A DNA stretch of 64,000 bases from a virus, in IMG/VR virus record IMGVR_UViG_3300020438_000008, positions 96,852 to 160,851 of that record. One strand, written 5' to 3'. The position numbers were made by a program, and so were the translations under genes. Below the pieces are notes generated by a model, which saw only the letters and a program-made list of their open reading frames with translations, was not told where the DNA came from and did no database searches. Shown here in pieces: positions 1 to 8,538 of this stretch; within the stretch, counting starts at the first letter, position 1; the number at the start of each line of letters is the position of its first letter.

Positions 1-1
1 A

Positions 2-289
2 AACTATATGCGTTTCAATTTGGATCAATTATCTCGTGGTTTCTTATTCGAACAGAATGACAAAATCACACGTGATAACATGCGTGATGCAGTAGAACGT
101 TTCTGTGGTGAACTAGTAACTAACAGAGGTCTATTCGACTTCTTAGTTGTTTGTGACGAATCAAACAATACTCCGGCTCGTATCGATAGAAACGAGTTAT
201 GGGTAGACGTTGCAATTCAACCAGTGAAAGCAGTAGAGTTTATCTACATCCCACTACGTATCAGAAATACAGGCGAATCTCTAGCGTAA
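2..289 (+). CDS. gp18: Tail sheath protein, C-terminal end (partial)
   Basis: The reading frame is open to the left edge of the window, so only the last 95 or so residues are present. The segment FLFEQNDKITRDNMRDAVER followed by a VVCDESNNT stretch and an IYIPLRI ending matches the conserved C-terminal domain of phage contractile tail sheaths (T4 gp18), the part that packs against the tail tube. The next gene is the tail tube protein, as in T4. The Met in this fragment is internal, not the start. Confidence 0.9.
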   Translation, partial: NYMRFNLDQLSRGFLFEQNDKITRDNMRDAVERFCGELVTNRGLFDFLVVCDESNNTPARIDRNELWVDVAIQPVKAVEFIYIPLRIRNTGESLA

Positions 290-316
290 GCTGAGAAAAA
301 CCAATAAAAATCTTAG

Positions 317-345
317 AAACCCGGCAGTAATGTCGGGTTTTTATT
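317..345 (+). terminator. Rho-independent terminator after tail sheath gene
   Basis: Inverted repeat AAACCCG / CGGGTTT (317-323 with 334-340) with a 10-nt loop, followed by a short T run. It separates the sheath gene from the tube gene, which has its own late promoter. Confidence 0.8.
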
Positions 346-373
346 AACTACAACTTTAATTATATTCATAAAA

Positions 374-381
374 GATAAATA
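374..381 (+). promoter_or_regulatory. Late promoter element GATAAATA before tail tube gene
   Basis: GATAAATAC, one base from the T4 late consensus TATAAATA, about 45 nt upstream of the tail tube start, which has an AGGAG ribosome site. It lies just after a terminator, so the tube gene is probably transcribed strongly on its own. Confidence 0.75.
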
Positions 382-426
382 CTCTTATATAAAGTAAAGT
401 TTCGAAACTTTTTAGGAGACAAAAAC

Positions 427-1026
427 ATGGCAAGAACATTAAATACTTTTGGTGTACCTACAGACAGCGGCGATGGCGTAACTGGCTCAGGTATTCTACA
501 GCCTAAATTAAACTATCGTTTCCGTGTTCAAGTAGCAGGTTTCGGTGGAGTGGCTACAAACACTACCGAATTCACAAGACAAGTTATGAACGTAACTCGT
601 CCAAAGATTACACACGAATCAATTCCTGTAGATTCATATAACTCTCGTATGTATATGATGGGTAAACACACTTGGGAACCTATCACAATTACTCTACGTG
701 ATGATATTGCAAACAATTTAACTAAACTAGTAGGTAGACAAGTACAATCACAGTTGAACCACAGAAATCAAGCTGGTCCGGCGGCAGGTACTAACTACAA
801 GTTTTCTACATTAATTGAAATACTTGACGGTAACTCAGGCAATCCAAACGAACAATGGCAACTAGAAGGTTGTTTTGTTCAGAATGCAGATTATTCTCAG
901 TCAGATTACTCAGTTTCAGATCCTGTGACAATCGCACTAACACTACAGTACGATAACGCAGTATTCACTGATACTGAAATTATGCCTGACACAACATTCG
1001 TTAATAATTCAAGTATTCTTGGTTAA
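427..1026 (+). CDS. gp19: Tail tube protein
   Basis: A 199-residue protein of the T4 gp19 type, which stacks as hexamers to form the inner tail tube. Visible family features are the N-terminal FRVQVAGFGG strand, RQVMNVTRPKITHESIPVDS in the middle and the NADYSQSDY loop near the C-terminus followed by LTLQYDNA. Length is close to gp19 (163 residues in T4) with a small extension. It follows the sheath gene and a terminator, and is preceded by a GATAAATA late element and an AGGAG ribosome site, as expected for an abundant virion protein. Confidence 0.92.
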   Translation: MARTLNTFGVPTDSGDGVTGSGILQPKLNYRFRVQVAGFGGVATNTTEFTRQVMNVTRPKITHESIPVDSYNSRMYMMGKHTWEPITITLRDDIANNLTKLVGRQVQSQLNHRNQAGPAAGTNYKFSTLIEILDGNSGNPNEQWQLEGCFVQNADYSQSDYSVSDPVTIALTLQYDNAVFTDTEIMPDTTFVNNSSILG

Positions 1027-1042
1027 TCTGAGGTAGGCTATT

Positions 1043-2653
1043 ATGGCTACACAGAAACAAGGCGGCAACAATAAGCAAGGCAATATTGTAGTTCAGGATA
1101 GCAGTAATGCCAGAAAAAGATTTGGGTTCGACGGCGTCGGACCCATTACTACAGCTCCAAAATTTGGAGATATGTGGTATGTGGAATTCCACACAGTTGA
1201 ATCAGGCGCCTTAGGCCAATCACTTCCAAATAACAGATTCGTTAAAGCAGTAGGTGGGGTATCTATTGCCACTTCCACTGTACCAATCGATAGATATGGT
1301 AAACGAACATATATTCCTACACGTGTAGATTTTGGTGAAGTATCGATTAGTATGTATGATACTATTAATGGTGATACTTTTAACTTCATGAAAGATATCT
1401 ATAAAAGATTTTTTAATAACAGTGATATACCAACCGATACAGCAAATATAGAAAAAAGTATTGCTGATATAAATCAAGGTAGAAGGTTCCCAACATCTGG
1501 AAAATCATTTCATCAAAATTTTGAAAAAGTTGTAATATTTCACTTCTTTGGTAACTTAGACGGTGCACCAAGTCCAACTGACTTTACTGGTACTGTACAT
1601 GACCAAGTAGGCACAGGAAAAATTCAAAAAATTACACTAGTTAACCCTTTAGTTACATCTATTAATTTCTCACCGAGTGATTATGCCGATGCACAATTAA
1701 AGATGATTGACTTTAATCTGCAACCAGAAAATGTCACATTCGAAACAGTTACAGATGAGATAGCATTCCCTAAATGGATGACAGATGGTCAACCGTATAT
1801 ACTGGAGTCTTTAGTTAGTCAATCAAGTGTTCGTGACACAGAAGCAGGGACGAATGAATGGAATAATAGACTTAATGACCTATTAGCACAATTTAAGAAA
1901 GATCCAAGTGATGTTCTTAGTGCAGTAAACGAAGAACAAGAACTTCCTTTCTGGTCAAAGAATACTGATAGGTCTTCACTTGCTAACCAAACTGCGGAAA
2001 CACAAGCACTTATCAATCAACAAAAACTTGATGAGTTAACAAAACTTAATAATGCAGTAAAATTTTCTGGTTTACCTATGAATGAATTCAATGGCCAAGA
2101 CATTGACCCTGCTCAATTTTCAAATGTGTTAGATGCACAGAATGAAATTGCACAAGCAGAATTTGAAGAAGCAAAATCAAGACATCAGTTTGTAGAGGCT
2201 CTTCCAACAAATGAAAGATTTACTGATCCTTTTGTTCCAGAAACAAAATATCCTCAAATAGCAGATTTTGCCAACTTAGGTAACACATATGACGGCGGTA
2301 CAGGAAGATACGGTGGAAGTAACTTAGGAGGAGCGATTAAAAACGAATTAGTAAATGCTTTCTTCAATGGAAGAAGTATTAATTGGGGTAACATAAGAGA
2401 TTCAGCGGCTCAAGGCCTTTTAGGAAATTCGGGTATCGGTTCTATACAGAATTTAAGTAAAACGAAACAAAGTAAGTTCGGTATCTTAGGAGATTTAGTT
2501 AGAGACGGTATTAATAATTCAAATACAAGAAGTGGTGGACAAGCAAATCAGACTGTTACTGTCCCTTCAAATGGAACATCGGCAAATGCTACTTCACTTA
2601 ACAACGCACAATCTTCTATTAATGTGTTAAAGAATTTAACGAGGGGTTTATAA
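1043..2653 (+). CDS. Tail-tube-fold structural protein (gp19/gp54-like N-terminal domain)
   Basis: A 536-residue protein. Residues about 40-240 resemble the preceding tail tube protein: WYVEFHTVES, then VSIATSTVPIDRYGKRTYIP and LVTSINFSPSDY match the order of tube-fold elements in gp19. The remaining 300 residues are Asn/Gln/Ala-rich and look helical, without a recognised domain. T4 baseplate tube-initiator proteins gp48 and gp54 also carry a tube fold, so a role at the tail tube/baseplate junction is plausible, but this one is longer than either. The specific assignment is inference. Confidence 0.55.
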   Translation: MATQKQGGNNKQGNIVVQDSSNARKRFGFDGVGPITTAPKFGDMWYVEFHTVESGALGQSLPNNRFVKAVGGVSIATSTVPIDRYGKRTYIPTRVDFGEVSISMYDTINGDTFNFMKDIYKRFFNNSDIPTDTANIEKSIADINQGRRFPTSGKSFHQNFEKVVIFHFFGNLDGAPSPTDFTGTVHDQVGTGKIQKITLVNPLVTSINFSPSDYADAQLKMIDFNLQPENVTFETVTDEIAFPKWMTDGQPYILESLVSQSSVRDTEAGTNEWNNRLNDLLAQFKKDPSDVLSAVNEEQELPFWSKNTDRSSLANQTAETQALINQQKLDELTKLNNAVKFSGLPMNEFNGQDIDPAQFSNVLDAQNEIAQAEFEEAKSRHQFVEALPTNERFTDPFVPETKYPQIADFANLGNTYDGGTGRYGGSNLGGAIKNELVNAFFNGRSINWGNIRDSAAQGLLGNSGIGSIQNLSKTKQSKFGILGDLVRDGINNSNTRSGGQANQTVTVPSNGTSANATSLNNAQSSINVLKNLTRGL

Positions 2654-2654
2654 G

Positions 2655-2924
2655 ATGGCATTCGACATAGATGTATTAAAGGCAAAATTCCGAAAGAAAG
2701 GCTTCACAGAAGCCAAAGCAGATACGTTTGCTAGAGAAATAACAAACGTAGCAAGAAGTTACGGACTAAATCCATACCAACTAGTCGATGAAATTAAACC
2801 TAACTTTGACTTAAATGATTTAGGCGCATTTGTAATTAATAGTTCTTTGAGATTTGGTTATCAGACTGGTACAATAAAACCATCTAAACCTAACGCTATG
2901 GTCCAAAGAGCAATTATTAAATGA
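2655..2924 (+). CDS. Small conserved-looking protein of unknown function
   Basis: 89 residues, starting one base after the preceding stop and overlapping the next gene by 4 nt (ATGA), so it is translationally embedded in the late tail/head operon. The N-terminus (VLKAKFRKKGFTEAKADTFA) looks helical and basic; the C-terminus contains FVINSSLRFGYQTGT. No known domain is recognised. Position suggests a virion assembly role. Confidence 0.6.
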   Translation: MAFDIDVLKAKFRKKGFTEAKADTFAREITNVARSYGLNPYQLVDEIKPNFDLNDLGAFVINSSLRFGYQTGTIKPSKPNAMVQRAIIK

Positions 2925-3382
2925 GACAGAAATATCATCAAGGAAAATATACAATAAAAAACCCACAGAAGTACTCTGGGAGGGGTGAGCCTACTTTTAG
3001 AAGTAGTTGGGAACACACTTTCATGAATTTCTGTGATGATAATCCAAGTGTTGTAGCTTGGGCAAGTGAACCTTGTAAGATAACATATCAAAACCCTTTA
3101 AATGGCAAAGTTACTGGATACGTTCCTGACTTTATCATTGTTTATATGGATAAAAAGGGCAATAAGAATGCAGAGTTGGTTGAAATCAAACCTTCAACAC
3201 AATCTAACCCAGAATTAGCAAGAAGAAGAACAGACAAAGCGGCTGTTGTACAGAATTTTGCTAAATGGGATGCGGCAACCTCTTGGGCTAAGAAAAGAGG
3301 CATGCGTTTTCGTGTATTAAACGAAGGTGACATATATCAAAACACAAAAAAGCCTAAACCTGTCAAAAGAAAAAAGAAATAA
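2921..3382 (+). CDS. gp4: Head completion protein, TnsA-like nuclease fold
   Basis: 153 residues matching the T4 gp4 head-completion family, which finishes packaged heads before tail joining. The N-terminus NPQKYSGRGEPTFRSSWE is the family signature. A TnsA-type nuclease core can be read: Glu in SSWE, Asp in GYVPDF and the E-x-K of LVEIKP, so the catalytic residues are kept. The basic tail (KPKPVKRKKK) may contact DNA. It lies just upstream of the small terminase gene. Confidence 0.8.
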   Translation: MRQKYHQGKYTIKNPQKYSGRGEPTFRSSWEHTFMNFCDDNPSVVAWASEPCKITYQNPLNGKVTGYVPDFIIVYMDKKGNKNAELVEIKPSTQSNPELARRRTDKAAVVQNFAKWDAATSWAKKRGMRFRVLNEGDIYQNTKKPKPVKRKKK

Positions 3383-3393
3383 TTTTTAGCAAT

Positions 3394-3401
3394 GATAAAT
3401 A
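3394..3401 (+). promoter_or_regulatory. Late promoter element GATAAATA before small terminase
   Basis: GATAAATAC about 32 nt before the gp16-type gene, in a 50-nt intergenic space. Same motif and spacing range as other late genes here. Confidence 0.7.
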
Positions 3402-3432
3402 CTATTAACTACTGATATAATAGGAATAACAG

Positions 3433-3996
3433 ATGACTAAAAAATTAGAAGAAACGTTTAACATTACAGGCGCGGAAGAAGACAAGACATATGAGAATGA
3501 AGTTGAACGTGACACACCTTCTATAGAAGAATCTAACGAAATTACCAAAATCATCAATACTGAAATGAAAAATGCAGAGAAAATCGATGCATCACTTCCT
3601 ATGGTATCAGATTTAAATGAACATGACAGAGAAATGGACGATATTCATGGAAAAGCCATGCAAACATTTGAAGATTTACTGCAATTAGGTATGAATGTAG
3701 AAGTACATGCAGGTGCAAAGATATTAGAGACAGCAAATCAGCTATTAAAGACAGCTAAAGAAGCCAAAGACAGTAAAGTAGACAGAAAACTCAAAATGAT
3801 TAATCTACAGTTGCAAAAAGCGAAGCTAGACCATCAAAAAGATAGGGATACTAGCAAAGATGACAACGAATTAGAGTCAGAAGGCTCTCTAAACCTTGAT
3901 AGAAACGAATTATTGAAGCGAATTGCTAATGCACAAAAGGTTGCAGATGAAGTAACTGGTAAAAAACCAGAAAAAAATAACAAAAATGATAAATAA
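3433..3996 (+). CDS. gp16: Small terminase subunit
   Basis: 187 residues resembling T4 gp16, the oligomeric small terminase that recognises DNA and regulates the gp17 motor. The central region (DDIHGKAMQTFEDLLQLG, then AGAKILETANQLLKTAKEAK, then LKMINLQLQKAKLDHQK) is the predicted helical-hairpin oligomerisation core that is characteristic of gp16. N- and C-termini are acidic and low complexity. Unlike in T4, it is separated from gp17 by about 6 kb of structural and accessory genes. Confidence 0.75.
   Translation: MTKKLEETFNITGAEEDKTYENEVERDTPSIEESNEITKIINTEMKNAEKIDASLPMVSDLNEHDREMDDIHGKAMQTFEDLLQLGMNVEVHAGAKILETANQLLKTAKEAKDSKVDRKLKMINLQLQKAKLDHQKDRDTSKDDNELESEGSLNLDRNELLKRIANAQKVADEVTGKKPEKNNKNDK
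3988..3995 (+). promoter_or_regulatory. Late promoter element inside 3' end of gp16
   Basis: GATAAATAA overlaps the last codons and stop of the gp16 gene. It lies 23 nt before the ATG at 4019, which has a GGAG ribosome site, and supports that start over an in-frame ATG at 3986. Confidence 0.65.
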
Positions 3997-4018
3997 GAGT
4001 AGTACGTTGGAGAGCAAC

Positions 4019-4585
4019 ATGAAACAATTTAAAGAGTTTTTAACAGAATCAGAAAAAGAACATAAATTCACAATGCGTTTTTGCTGTGAATTAGATACTA
4101 ATGCAGAAGATAGAATTGAAAAGTTTTTAGGCAAATATGACCTTAGAACGATGTCAAAAACATCTACTACACCAGTATCAAAAAACCCAATGTTCTTTAA
4201 AGAGGTAGAAAATTCAGAAGTATCGAAGATTGATGTTGTTACAGGTTATCCTGTATCAGCCGATATCTTACGTCAACAACTTTCTGATTTGTTAGGTATG
4301 CATTTAACACACGTTGCAGTACATCCAGAAGGATGGGAACCAACAGAGGAAGAAGCAGAAGAAAACAAAGAAGCAAAACTTACTTCCGAAGAAGAATCAA
4401 AATCAGACGATGGTGCAAACTATGGTCGTACTTTCATAAGTGATTTTCTAAAGTCATTAACACCAAAAGAAACTGACACAGTAGAAAATGAACTAAGTCC
4501 GAAAGAAGTACGAGACCAAGCACCAGAACAAATGGATACAGAAGAAAAATCTAGTCCATCTGTTATCTCAGGAGATAAAAAATGA
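4019..4585 (+). CDS. Putative internal head protein with capsid-targeting leader
   Basis: 188 residues. The N-terminus MKQFKEFLTES closely resembles the T4 capsid-targeting sequence of internal proteins (MKTYQEFIAE), which ends in an (L/I)-x-E cleavage site for the prohead protease gp21; here LTE|S would be the cut. The middle part (FTMRFCCELDTNAEDRIEKF, later GYPVSADILRQQLSDLLGMH) may form a small alpha/beta domain, and the C-terminal 70 residues are acidic and low complexity. Start at 4019 is chosen because of GGAG 6 nt upstream and the late promoter. Packaging into the head is inference. Confidence 0.6.
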   Translation: MKQFKEFLTESEKEHKFTMRFCCELDTNAEDRIEKFLGKYDLRTMSKTSTTPVSKNPMFFKEVENSEVSKIDVVTGYPVSADILRQQLSDLLGMHLTHVAVHPEGWEPTEEEAEENKEAKLTSEEESKSDDGANYGRTFISDFLKSLTPKETDTVENELSPKEVRDQAPEQMDTEEKSSPSVISGDKK

Positions 4586-5382
4586 GCAAACATTATAATT
4601 TAACTGTTACTGATGATAACGGAAAGTCAGTTACTACATCGAACACAAGCACAGAACATCCAGAAGAAGTTCTACGTATGATGCAACTTGCAGGTATGCA
4701 ATCAGAACCACAATGTGGTATGGAAAGTGTTGAAGAAAACGAATATCAGGCTACACCGGCTAATGACAAGTTAGATTTAGACGATTACTCAAAGAAATCT
4801 CCAGAAAGCATTTCAAAACAACCTAAAAAGTTACAACCTTCAAGAGGCGATAACCCGTTAGAATATTCACTAGATGAAAATGAAATTTTTGAATCTTTAA
4901 TGAATGAATTTGAAACAGTTGACGAAGGTAAAGTTAATCCAGGTCTTCAAGCATACCTAGATAAGAAAAAAGGTAAAAAAGATGACAAAGATGACAAAGA
5001 TGACAAAGTAGAAGAAAAAGCAAAACCAGATTTTGCAGATATCGATAAAGACGGCAATAAAAAAGAAACAATGAAAAAAGCGGCTAAAGATAAAAAAGAA
5101 AAAGCTGACGAATCAATCAATGAAGCAAAATGTGATTGTGATTGTGGAAAAGACCCATGTGAAGAATGTGGCAAGTCTCATCATAAAGTAAAAGAAGAAA
5201 GCACAGAATTAGCTAGACTAAGAAAACTTGCAGGCAACGAAAAAGTAGATGAAGTACTTCCATTGGCGGCAATAGCTGTTGGTAAGGCTGTCGGCGGTGC
5301 GGCAAAGTTGGCAGGAAAAGCTATCAAGCATGGTGCTAAAGCAGTCGGCTCTATGGCGGCGGCTCATAATTCTAACAAATAA
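4582..5382 (+). CDS. Acidic/basic low-complexity head-associated protein with Ca-like loop and Cys cluster
   Basis: 266 residues overlapping the previous gene by 4 nt. Notable parts: a charged KKKGKKDDKDDKDDK tract near residue 130; ADIDKDGNKKE, an EF-hand-like D-x-D-x-D-G loop, near residue 152; a Cys/His-rich CDCDCGKDPCEECGKSHH near residue 185 that could bind metal; and a C-terminal Gly/Ala/Lys segment (VGKAVGGAAKLAGKAIKHG) resembling an amphipathic or membrane-active helix. No enzyme domain is seen. A scaffold or internal head role is suggested by position only. Confidence 0.6.
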   Translation: MSKHYNLTVTDDNGKSVTTSNTSTEHPEEVLRMMQLAGMQSEPQCGMESVEENEYQATPANDKLDLDDYSKKSPESISKQPKKLQPSRGDNPLEYSLDENEIFESLMNEFETVDEGKVNPGLQAYLDKKKGKKDDKDDKDDKVEEKAKPDFADIDKDGNKKETMKKAAKDKKEKADESINEAKCDCDCGKDPCEECGKSHHKVKEESTELARLRKLAGNEKVDEVLPLAAIAVGKAVGGAAKLAGKAIKHGAKAVGSMAAAHNSNK

Positions 5383-5401
5383 TCAATAATTTAAAGAATC
5401 C

Positions 5402-5409
5402 TCTAAATA
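5402..5409 (+). promoter_or_regulatory. Variant late promoter element TCTAAATA
   Basis: CTCTAAATAC differs from GATAAATAC at two positions; it is 47 nt before the next gene, in a 74-nt intergenic region. A GAGGAG ribosome site precedes that gene. Confidence 0.45.
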
Positions 5410-5456
5410 CAGTTACAACTTGATAATTCTATCAAGTGTGAAGAGGAGACACACTA

Positions 5457-5822
5457 ATGTATCATTCAGAAACTATGATCCAGATGATGGAAGACCTGCA
5501 ACGTCAGGCTTCTGAAATGGAAAAACATGTCAAAGACATGATGGAAGCAGAAGGTAGAGCATGTGGCATCGAACTTGATAAAAGAAAAAATGCACGTGAC
5601 CTAATGCACGAACTAATGGAACATCAATCACATCAGGAAAACCAAGCAGAAATGACATGGGCTTATGTACCTGCAGAAAATGTAGACTATGACACTCATT
5701 CAACTGATTGGGATAACTCAATGCATTCACCATGGGCAGGAGCAAATGGCGAAATGTTAACAGAGCAAGATTTGTGGCATGACGGTGGCGACATGGATGG
5801 CCACGAAGACCACCAAGAATAA
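5457..5822 (+). CDS. Met/His/acid-rich protein of unknown function
   Basis: 121 residues with unusual composition: many Met, His, Asp and Glu, including MIQMMEDLQRQ at the start, HELMEHQSHQENQ in the middle and GGDMDGHEDHQE at the end. The first 60 residues look like an amphipathic helix. His/Met richness could bind metal, but no known domain is seen. A strong ribosome site (GAGGAG) and a terminator directly after the gene suggest substantial late expression. Confidence 0.6.
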   Translation: MYHSETMIQMMEDLQRQASEMEKHVKDMMEAEGRACGIELDKRKNARDLMHELMEHQSHQENQAEMTWAYVPAENVDYDTHSTDWDNSMHSPWAGANGEMLTEQDLWHDGGDMDGHEDHQE

Positions 5823-5840
5823 AAAATTCATTAAAATTTA

Positions 5841-5869
5841 AAAGCAGTCTTTATTTAGACTGCTTTTTT
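5841..5869 (+). terminator. Strong rho-independent terminator
   Basis: Perfect 10-bp stem AAAGCAGTCT / AGACTGCTTT with a TTATTT loop and a T run, immediately followed by the next late promoter. Confidence 0.88.
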
Positions 5870-5877
5870 GATAAATA
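5870..5877 (+). promoter_or_regulatory. Late promoter element GATAAATA before fibre-like genes
   Basis: GATAAATATG begins at the last base of the preceding terminator T run and lies 43 nt before the ATG of the first fibre-like gene. Terminator and promoter are fused end to end. Confidence 0.72.
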
Positions 5878-5920
5878 TGATTAACAGAGATTAAAAAGAG
5901 TTATTCTAAGGGAGACTAAG

Positions 5921-6230
5921 ATGGCAAAATATCGTGGTTTAACCTGGCAAAATGCCGGAGCAGGACCAAAAGTAAGAGTAAGACGTTCTATCTGGCTGGC
6001 AGAATTAGGAGACTTCGGAGCAATTACAGACTCCGCAGATGACTTACCAACAAGAGGTGCTCTACACAGAGGTTCTAATGGTTCTACATCAGGTACACGT
6101 GGTTATGTAAACCTTTCAACAGTAAATGATTTAGCAGTGGTCGATACACAAGACCAAGGACTAATAACAGATACAGCTATATCAGCCGCTATCTGGAAAA
6201 CAAATTCAGAAAATACAAACGTGGTTGTCC
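5921..6230 (+). repeat. Direct repeat copy 1 (5' end of fibre gene A)
   Basis: About 310 bp clearly similar at base level to 7202-7508. Similarity stops near codon 103, marking the boundary between the anchor module and the variable distal region. Confidence 0.8.
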
Positions 6231-7189
6231 CAGCAACACAGGCAGATTTTGCAATTCAATCTTCTTCTAACTTTACAAGTTGGAATTTCGGAGACAGTGC
6301 AAATCCAGTAAACAGAAGTAATACTATGGGCGTTTACAGACTTGCTAAGACTATGCAAACTACCACTTCATCAGGTAATCAAGAACCAGGTGATAGTGGA
6401 TATGAAGTAGTTACATCGGCAACTGGTGGTTCAGGTGATACACCTATTATTGGTTGGCGTAGAATCAATAATCCTTCAACATCTTCATCTACAACTTATA
6501 GAGTTTACTCATATCAAGCAATGGGTATTAGCAGAAACAATGCAACAAACCAAGAGTCAGGTCAACAAGTAATACACGCCTGGGATATTGAAGTTCCGGC
6601 AAATGGTGCATTATTTGTAAGACCAGGACAAAATGCCCAAAGAGGTGTTTGGGGTGATCCAAATAATGGAGGTTCTCTGTCTTACGCAAATAGTTATACA
6701 GGCGGTACTGGTGGTGCAGGTCAGATAATGATTTATGATCCAAGCGTTTCAACAGGTACAACTATAGACGGTGTTGCAACAAATAGTATTCTTGCTATAA
6801 CTTCATCAGGAGCAGGAACATCAAGTAGTAATGGAACAACGACTTCAACAATTACTGCTTCAACTAGTTTTCAGACGTACTATTCAACTGATGGTACAAC
6901 AAATATTATTCAACAAGGTTCAATGTCGGGTTCAGCCCCGCCTGCATATATTGAGGCTTACGGTGGTTATCCAAATGGTTCAGGTAGCACAAGTTTACCT
7001 AGAAGCGATAATGGGTATACATCAACTTATGTGACACCCGTAAATGATTGGGATGGCAGTGAAATAGGTGTAAACTATGGTGCAGTAACTGGAACAAACT
7101 ATTATTTAGGTGGTAGAGCAAATAGTACAAATACTCCAGGACCAAAAGGCAAATTTGTATTTGTATCTGGAGCAGTTAAAGATTCATAA
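5921..7189 (+). CDS. Fibre-like structural protein A (shared N-terminal anchor)
   Basis: 422 residues. The first about 100 residues (MAKYRGLTWQNAGAGPKVRV, IWLAELGDFG, DDLPTRGALHRGS, YVNLSTVNDLAVVDTQD) are nearly the same as in the next gene. The rest is Ser/Thr/Gly/Asn-rich, typical of beta-rich phage fibre or receptor-binding proteins, and unrelated to the paralogue. A common virion-anchoring module carrying a swapped distal domain is the simplest reading. No chaperone domain or lectin motif is evident. A late promoter and terminator precede it. Confidence 0.6.
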   Translation: MAKYRGLTWQNAGAGPKVRVRRSIWLAELGDFGAITDSADDLPTRGALHRGSNGSTSGTRGYVNLSTVNDLAVVDTQDQGLITDTAISAAIWKTNSENTNVVVPATQADFAIQSSSNFTSWNFGDSANPVNRSNTMGVYRLAKTMQTTTSSGNQEPGDSGYEVVTSATGGSGDTPIIGWRRINNPSTSSSTTYRVYSYQAMGISRNNATNQESGQQVIHAWDIEVPANGALFVRPGQNAQRGVWGDPNNGGSLSYANSYTGGTGGAGQIMIYDPSVSTGTTIDGVATNSILAITSSGAGTSSSNGTTTSTITASTSFQTYYSTDGTTNIIQQGSMSGSAPPAYIEAYGGYPNGSGSTSLPRSDNGYTSTYVTPVNDWDGSEIGVNYGAVTGTNYYLGGRANSTNTPGPKGKFVFVSGAVKDS

Positions 7190-7201
7190 GGAGATATATA
7201 G

Positions 7202-7508
7202 ATGGCAAAATATCGTGGTATAACTTGGCAGAACTCAGGTGCTGGCCCAAAAGTAAGAGTAAGACGTTCTATCTGGTTAGCGGAACTAGAAGACTTCGGA
7301 GTAATAACAGATTCGGCAGATGACTTGCCAACAAGAGGTGCTCTACACAGAGGTTCTTTAGGAGCAACATCAGGTACACGTGGTTATGTTAACTTATCTA
7401 CAGTAAACGATTTAGCAGTGGTTGACACACAAGACCATGGACTAATAACAGATACGGCTGTAACAGCCGCATGGAAAACAAATCCAGAAAACACAAACGT
7501 TGTCACTC
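7202..7508 (+). repeat. Direct repeat copy 2 (5' end of fibre gene B)
   Basis: Second copy of the anchor-encoding repeat; see 5921-6230. It offers a stretch for recombination between the two genes. Confidence 0.8.
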
Positions 7509-8485
7509 CTTCAACACCTACTTATGCATTAACACATAATGCAGGAACAAGTGTAAACGAAGGCACAACAATAACATTTACATTTACTACAACACTTGTA
7601 GCAGATGGTACTCAATTCTTGACCTCAATTACTGGGCAACATACTACAGGTAGTAGTTTTGACTTCAACACTGATATCTCTGGTGGCGGTGTCACCGATG
7701 GAACACAAGACGGTTCCGCTCCTGGCTATCCAATTGGAACACAAATAATAACAGTTAATAATAATACTGCTACTTTTCAAATAACAATTAATGCAGATGA
7801 CATGGATGATGGTACCGGTATAGAAAGAATTAAAGGCAAGGTTCATAACACAGATTTAAACGGTCTAGCTTTCCCAGCCACAACGGTAGCCGAGACTGCA
7901 TACATTACAATTAACGACACATCAACGTCAACACCAGCACAAGCACGTACTCATTATCTACGTATTACAGGTGCTAGTTATAATACTAGTATAAATTCTT
8001 ACGTAAATGACCATGTTGACATGTCTAGTGACCACCCTGATTGGACTGCAAATGGTATGACTACAGACGTAACAATCGTTAAATTTGCACATGCCCCATC
8101 AGGTAGAATAATAGAATTAAGTGATACAATACCGTCTAATGTGTTTAATTTGACAACTAACAGTGCATATCATATTTGGGGATTAAATGATACTGCATAC
8201 ACGACTATTCATGCACCAACTGGATATCGTATATCAGGATTTACAAAAGATTCTCAGACAAGTTATACAAGATGGAACATTGATTATGACGGTTCTCAAT
8301 TCGGTGCAAGAGCAACAGTACTTGACCAATTGTTTGAAGGACAAGTAATTAATAATTATGAAAATACTACATGGCTTACTTTATATGATACTGATGGCTA
8401 TAAATATGAGTTTTCTCATCATAGAAGAAGTACAAATGGTTACTCTGACCAGTTCGAATATAACGGCACAACACAAGTATATTAA
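7202..8485 (+). CDS. Fibre-like structural protein B (shared anchor, Calx-beta/Ig-like insert)
   Basis: 427 residues, paralogue of the gene before it through the N-terminal 100 residues. After that come a beta-rich region (residues about 105-245; SVNEGTTITFTFTT ending in ETAYITINDTS) that resembles Calx-beta/Ig-like repeats, and a C-terminal domain rich in aromatic residues (YRISGFTKDSQTSY, GYKYEFSHHRRS). Such domains are common in surface-exposed tail proteins. It starts 12 nt after the previous stop with a GGAG site. A strong terminator follows. Confidence 0.6.
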   Translation: MAKYRGITWQNSGAGPKVRVRRSIWLAELEDFGVITDSADDLPTRGALHRGSLGATSGTRGYVNLSTVNDLAVVDTQDHGLITDTAVTAAWKTNPENTNVVTPSTPTYALTHNAGTSVNEGTTITFTFTTTLVADGTQFLTSITGQHTTGSSFDFNTDISGGGVTDGTQDGSAPGYPIGTQIITVNNNTATFQITINADDMDDGTGIERIKGKVHNTDLNGLAFPATTVAETAYITINDTSTSTPAQARTHYLRITGASYNTSINSYVNDHVDMSSDHPDWTANGMTTDVTIVKFAHAPSGRIIELSDTIPSNVFNLTTNSAYHIWGLNDTAYTTIHAPTGYRISGFTKDSQTSYTRWNIDYDGSQFGARATVLDQLFEGQVINNYENTTWLTLYDTDGYKYEFSHHRRSTNGYSDQFEYNGTTQVY

Positions 8486-8508
8486 TAATTTTCAACTTAT
8501 CTAAAATT

Positions 8509-8535
8509 AAAAGGGAGTTTAGGCTCCCTTTTTTT
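8509..8535 (+). terminator. Rho-independent terminator after fibre genes
   Basis: Stem AAAAGGGAG / CTCCCTTTT (9 bp), loop TTTAGG, followed by a T run. Confidence 0.88.
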
Positions 8536-8538
8536 ATG

